Below are positions 52,001 through 64,000 of a stretch of DNA of 64,000 bases, in pieces. Each line of letters starts with the position of its first letter. The stretch's first letter is position 1. A program made the translations under genes and the position numbers. Source of the stretch: Metridium senile (Eukaryota > Cnidaria > Anthozoa > Actiniaria > Metridiidae). Location of the stretch: the NCBI GenBank assembly GCA_949775045.1, contig OX459105.1, positions 15,772,227 through 15,836,226 of the forward strand. The letters run 5' to 3'. The notes beneath the pieces are model-generated. The model did not search any database. It was not told where the DNA came from and saw only the letters and a list, made by a program, of their open reading frames with translations.

Positions 52001-55000
52001 ATACAGCAAAATCTTAGTCCCACACAACTACCACTTAGTACTTGGAAATACAATTTACTTTTATCCTCCAATTTACAGATTCAAGTAGCCACAGCTAAAG
52101 ACAATTAGTCCTAGGACCTTTTGTAGCAAATTAGAAACATAACTTTGCTAATAATTAAATACTACATTCGCAACTAGTTTAATTTTCAAACAAGTTAATT
52201 TCAGCGCGCGCGCGCGTCAATTTTGCATCTGTATATGTGACATGTTCCTGAGTTTTGCTAATAAATGTTGAATGTTCTATAGGTTTTTCCTTATCCCAAT
52301 CACTATACTTCATTGCAAACGGACTTTTGTTTAAAGCGGAAGGATTTGAGTTCCATAGGCGAATAAACATGAATGGAACGGTAGAAAAAAAAGAGTGAAT
52401 TGCACCAGAATTGTTTAGTGGGCGGTACTCTATTTTGTTCTTTCAATTGTAAAGTATTTCAGAGAGCAAGTAAAAACCGAGTAGCTAGTTTATCTTAATG
52501 CTGTTGGTGGTTTGGGCTTTACAACAATAAAACTCCTGCTGATTCTACTGTAAATGCTCGCAATGATTTCCCCGCATGTTTCCCGCTCTATTCACCGATT
52601 CACAATGATTTTTAATCAGAAACTACGCACGCAAATCAAGCGCGAAGGAACTCACTACAAAACACACCTTTTCTTCTCGTTTTCATTTTTTAATTGTTCC
52701 TAAGCTAAGAACTAGTCTTTTGACTAGTAAAAGTCCGGCTTAGGGCATTGGAGATTCTAATGGCATTATTTGATAGATATTTTTCAGTATAAATGGGACC
52801 TAATTACCATACAAATTAGTTCAAAACACTAGCTGACTTCGGATGTCGCCTATAAACAAGCGATGAATATACTAATCAATATGAAATGCAACTTTTTTCG
52901 AGTTGAAGTGTGAATTAAATACACAAAACCAACACAGTGACTTAAATAACATCAAAATGTGTAATATTGAATTTTTGTTTTAAAGTTCCTCCAGGGAAAA
53001 ATCGACTTTTTTTCGTCAATTATATGGCAGCTTTATTGCTGAAACCATTTAGAGTATTTAAATGTCTAATGAATAATCGCTACATGGATATGTAAAATAA
53101 AGTACTTATTCTGTGTAATATGGGTAAATCGATGAACAGTCTGAGCAAACGAACTTCTCTGGCCATTCATTCACTACATAATAGGTTTGTTTCCTTGCCA
53201 AATGTGGAGTTGTTTAACAGCGCTTTCTTAATATGATTTGCGCGCTTTTCATAAGCGCTAATCAAGTTATTCTGCATGTAAAATTGGACTCAAAAACAAC
53301 TTTCAATAGAAATCGTCAACGTTGACCTTCAAAGGTTATTTGAAAATATGGAGATTATACGGTGAGGGGAAAACTGCTGTGAATTGGATGAAAATATTTG
53401 GAACGCCAAAAGATTTTCACATCCGTGCGAGAGATTTATTCGTTTCTTTTTCAATAAAAATTATACAGTGAACTATTTCATTGATTCGCCACAATGGAAA
53501 CCCCTCTGTCTCAGTATCAAATCAAGCAAGATTTCATATCCTTTTCATTCAAAGATCTGACTTCTTTTCCAATCAACATTTCAAAACATAGACTTCCTAT
53601 GAACCTCAGGAGGCTAATTGAGTTTTTCAGTTTGTAGCAAGATCCCGGAAAATCCTTACTGAAAGATTGTAAGCCTTGCTGCGAAGCTGGCCTTGTTTTA
53701 AATCAGATATACTAAACAACTACACTTTACAACTGAAAAACTTCAATTCAAAAAAAGTTGCAGAAAAATTTGAAAAGAATACATTGTGTATATCAAATAT
53801 TTGAGAGATCATTCTTTCCTGTTTATTTAAGTTCTAAATCAGTGTCTTTTTAGGGGGTTGAGGTATCATCTTGGGTGACAAGTTTGTCTTAAAACCGTCC
53901 TCTTTTGCACCTTGAGATTATGTCCACGCGTTCATGGCGGTAAATTGTGAAAACTTAATTTTCCACTGAGCAAATATATCTTTACAGCTTGGATGAATTT
54001 CTTTACTTTGGAGTTCAAAATCAACTTAAACAATCTATTTCTTAAAAGTGTCTTTTGATTAAACTTTGAGTCTGAGCGGATGTTTAAGCCTAGTGGATGT
54101 ATCATTTCGCAAATGTTAGTCTAAGAAAGCTCGTTTAGCAGGTTCTTTGTGAAATATCAAAATTAATGCTACACTGTTTATACAAAAGGAGAAAAAATTC
54201 ATTATCTTTAAATGTTTATTTACTATTTTCTAGTTATTGTAAAAGAGTAAAAGTTGCAACCAGTGAAAACCGCGCGTTGACCAAAGATGACCCCGTTGTA
54301 CGCATGCGCGAGAAGCATCAAAATAAAACAAGGGTCGCCGCCATCTGCAGGTTAGTGAATGATTTTATGTTGATGTGTGCACAGTAGAATCTACCTCCAA
54401 TCCTCTACATCATTCGTCTAGCGTGAACTAGAAGCAAAGCTTATCAATCTAATAAGTCCAAAGTTGTCAGTCGACAAGTCATTTTACTAGTAGCAGTGAA
54501 CTTAGCGGTTTTGTTATTTTACTTCGCGCTCGTGTCCGGTGCTGTGTTTAAGTAGTTTGTGCGTATTAAACAGATTACCAATTTCAAGTTATGACAAGTG
54601 GGACACAAGTCACGATTTAATTAGCATGGAAGTCCCTACTTCGACCTAACATCACCTGTGCCTTTGCCATTTTGATTTGAACACTGAACTAGGTCGGACC
54701 TACTCGCCGTGTCTCGTCAACTTGACTCAACAGAGACAGTTAGCTGAACTTCGGGCCGCGATAATTTCAAATTGAATCGCGGAAAGTTTCTTTGAAGAGT
54801 TAAACACCCGGGTTGATGTTTAATTAGGGTTTTTAACGAAATTATTAGCTATTTGAGAGCATGCTCTACTGTTAAACAGTCTACAAACTTAACCCCGCGA
54901 GAGCTGAAGCTGACTCCGCACAATTTTTCGAATTCGCTGCCAAGAACGCGGTAAAAATTAACTTTCAAACAGAGCCGCCCAGCTAGAACGAGTTGGGTAC

Positions 55001-55145
55001 CGGCTAGTGAAAGAATCTCTTCCAGAAACAAGTGGTTTAAGCTACAAAGTAGACTTATTGGTTGTAGACTACTAGTTTTGCTTTGGTATTACCAACCTTG
55101 TTCACTCAAGCGTAAAAACCGCGAAAACTTGAATATTATATCGGA
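46031..55145. other. Nine-kb gene-free and repeat-poor region upstream of RNF220
   Basis: Apart from a short CG run at 52206-52216 and mononucleotide runs I saw no arrays, foldback elements or copies of the repeats common elsewhere in the window. No exon was supported. Such a stretch before a developmental gene may hold regulatory sequence, but I can name no elements. Confidence 0.45.
54295..54352 (+). promoter_or_regulatory. Possible non-coding first exon or promoter of RNF220
   Basis: CGCATGCGCGAG (NRF1-like) and GTCGCCGCCATC (YY1-like, reverse) lie close together and are followed by CTGCAG with GTTAGTG, a plausible splice donor after 54351. This would be about 800 bp upstream of the coding start. 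No matching acceptor before 55146 was convincingly identified. Confidence 0.3.
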
Positions 55146-63903
<8,758 letters not shown>

Positions 63904-64000
63904 GTATACATGTAGCTACAGAATATTTATCAATAAATAAGCGTATATCATGCATGAGCTATTGCATTAGAGAAGCCTGAAACAAAAAACACTGAAAATG

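Overview
The window is animal nuclear DNA, AT-rich, intron-rich and full of short inverted-repeat elements and microsatellites. Four conserved animal genes can be recognised from their exons. The gene set, compact introns and repeat style, including a foldback element with GGGGCCGGTTGT ends, point to a cnidarian, probably an anthozoan (sea anemone or coral). That placement is inferred from memory of such genomes and was not tested by a search.

Layout. Positions 1-8619 (minus strand) hold DOT1L, the histone H3 lysine-79 methyltransferase. Fourteen coding exons plus a likely fifteenth at the left edge cover the whole catalytic domain, and the rest of the gene lies beyond position 1. Positions 8900-22600 hold no gene I can support: they contain foldback elements, a LINE 3' fragment, minisatellites and a 51-bp satellite. 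Positions 22619-26525 (plus) hold a complete two-exon activin-type TGF-beta ligand. Positions 27000-32570 are non-coding, with three foldback elements and several simple arrays. Positions 32575-37904 (minus) hold an HNRNPU/HNRNPUL-family gene with SPRY, P-loop kinase-like and low-complexity regions, and an intron packed with foldback elements. Positions 38000-46030 are again repeats. Positions 46031-55145 are gene-free but also almost repeat-free, leading into RNF220 (plus, 55146 to beyond the right edge), an E3 ubiquitin ligase gene whose first three coding exons are present.

The four genes have no shared pathway visible here. DOT1L, HNRNPU-like and RNF220 act in or around chromatin, RNA and nuclear regulation; activin is a secreted signal. 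They look like ordinary animal neighbours, not a functional cluster.

The most unusual signal is in the repeats. Two dispersed families share a hairpin built like a hammerhead ribozyme: stem I, a core close to CUGANGA, a 4-bp stem II with tetraloop, GAAAC, then GUC and the stem I partner. The stem II base pairs covary between families. One copy is bounded by a perfect 9-bp direct repeat, as expected of a mobile retrozyme-like element. No copy I read keeps every catalytic base, so activity is unproven. Other notable items are foldback elements with 9-bp target duplications (Mutator-like), a satellite apparently grown from the end of a TA-flanked MITE, and a 3'-UTR minisatellite that seems to be a decayed expansion of the HNRNPU-like C-terminal coding sequence.
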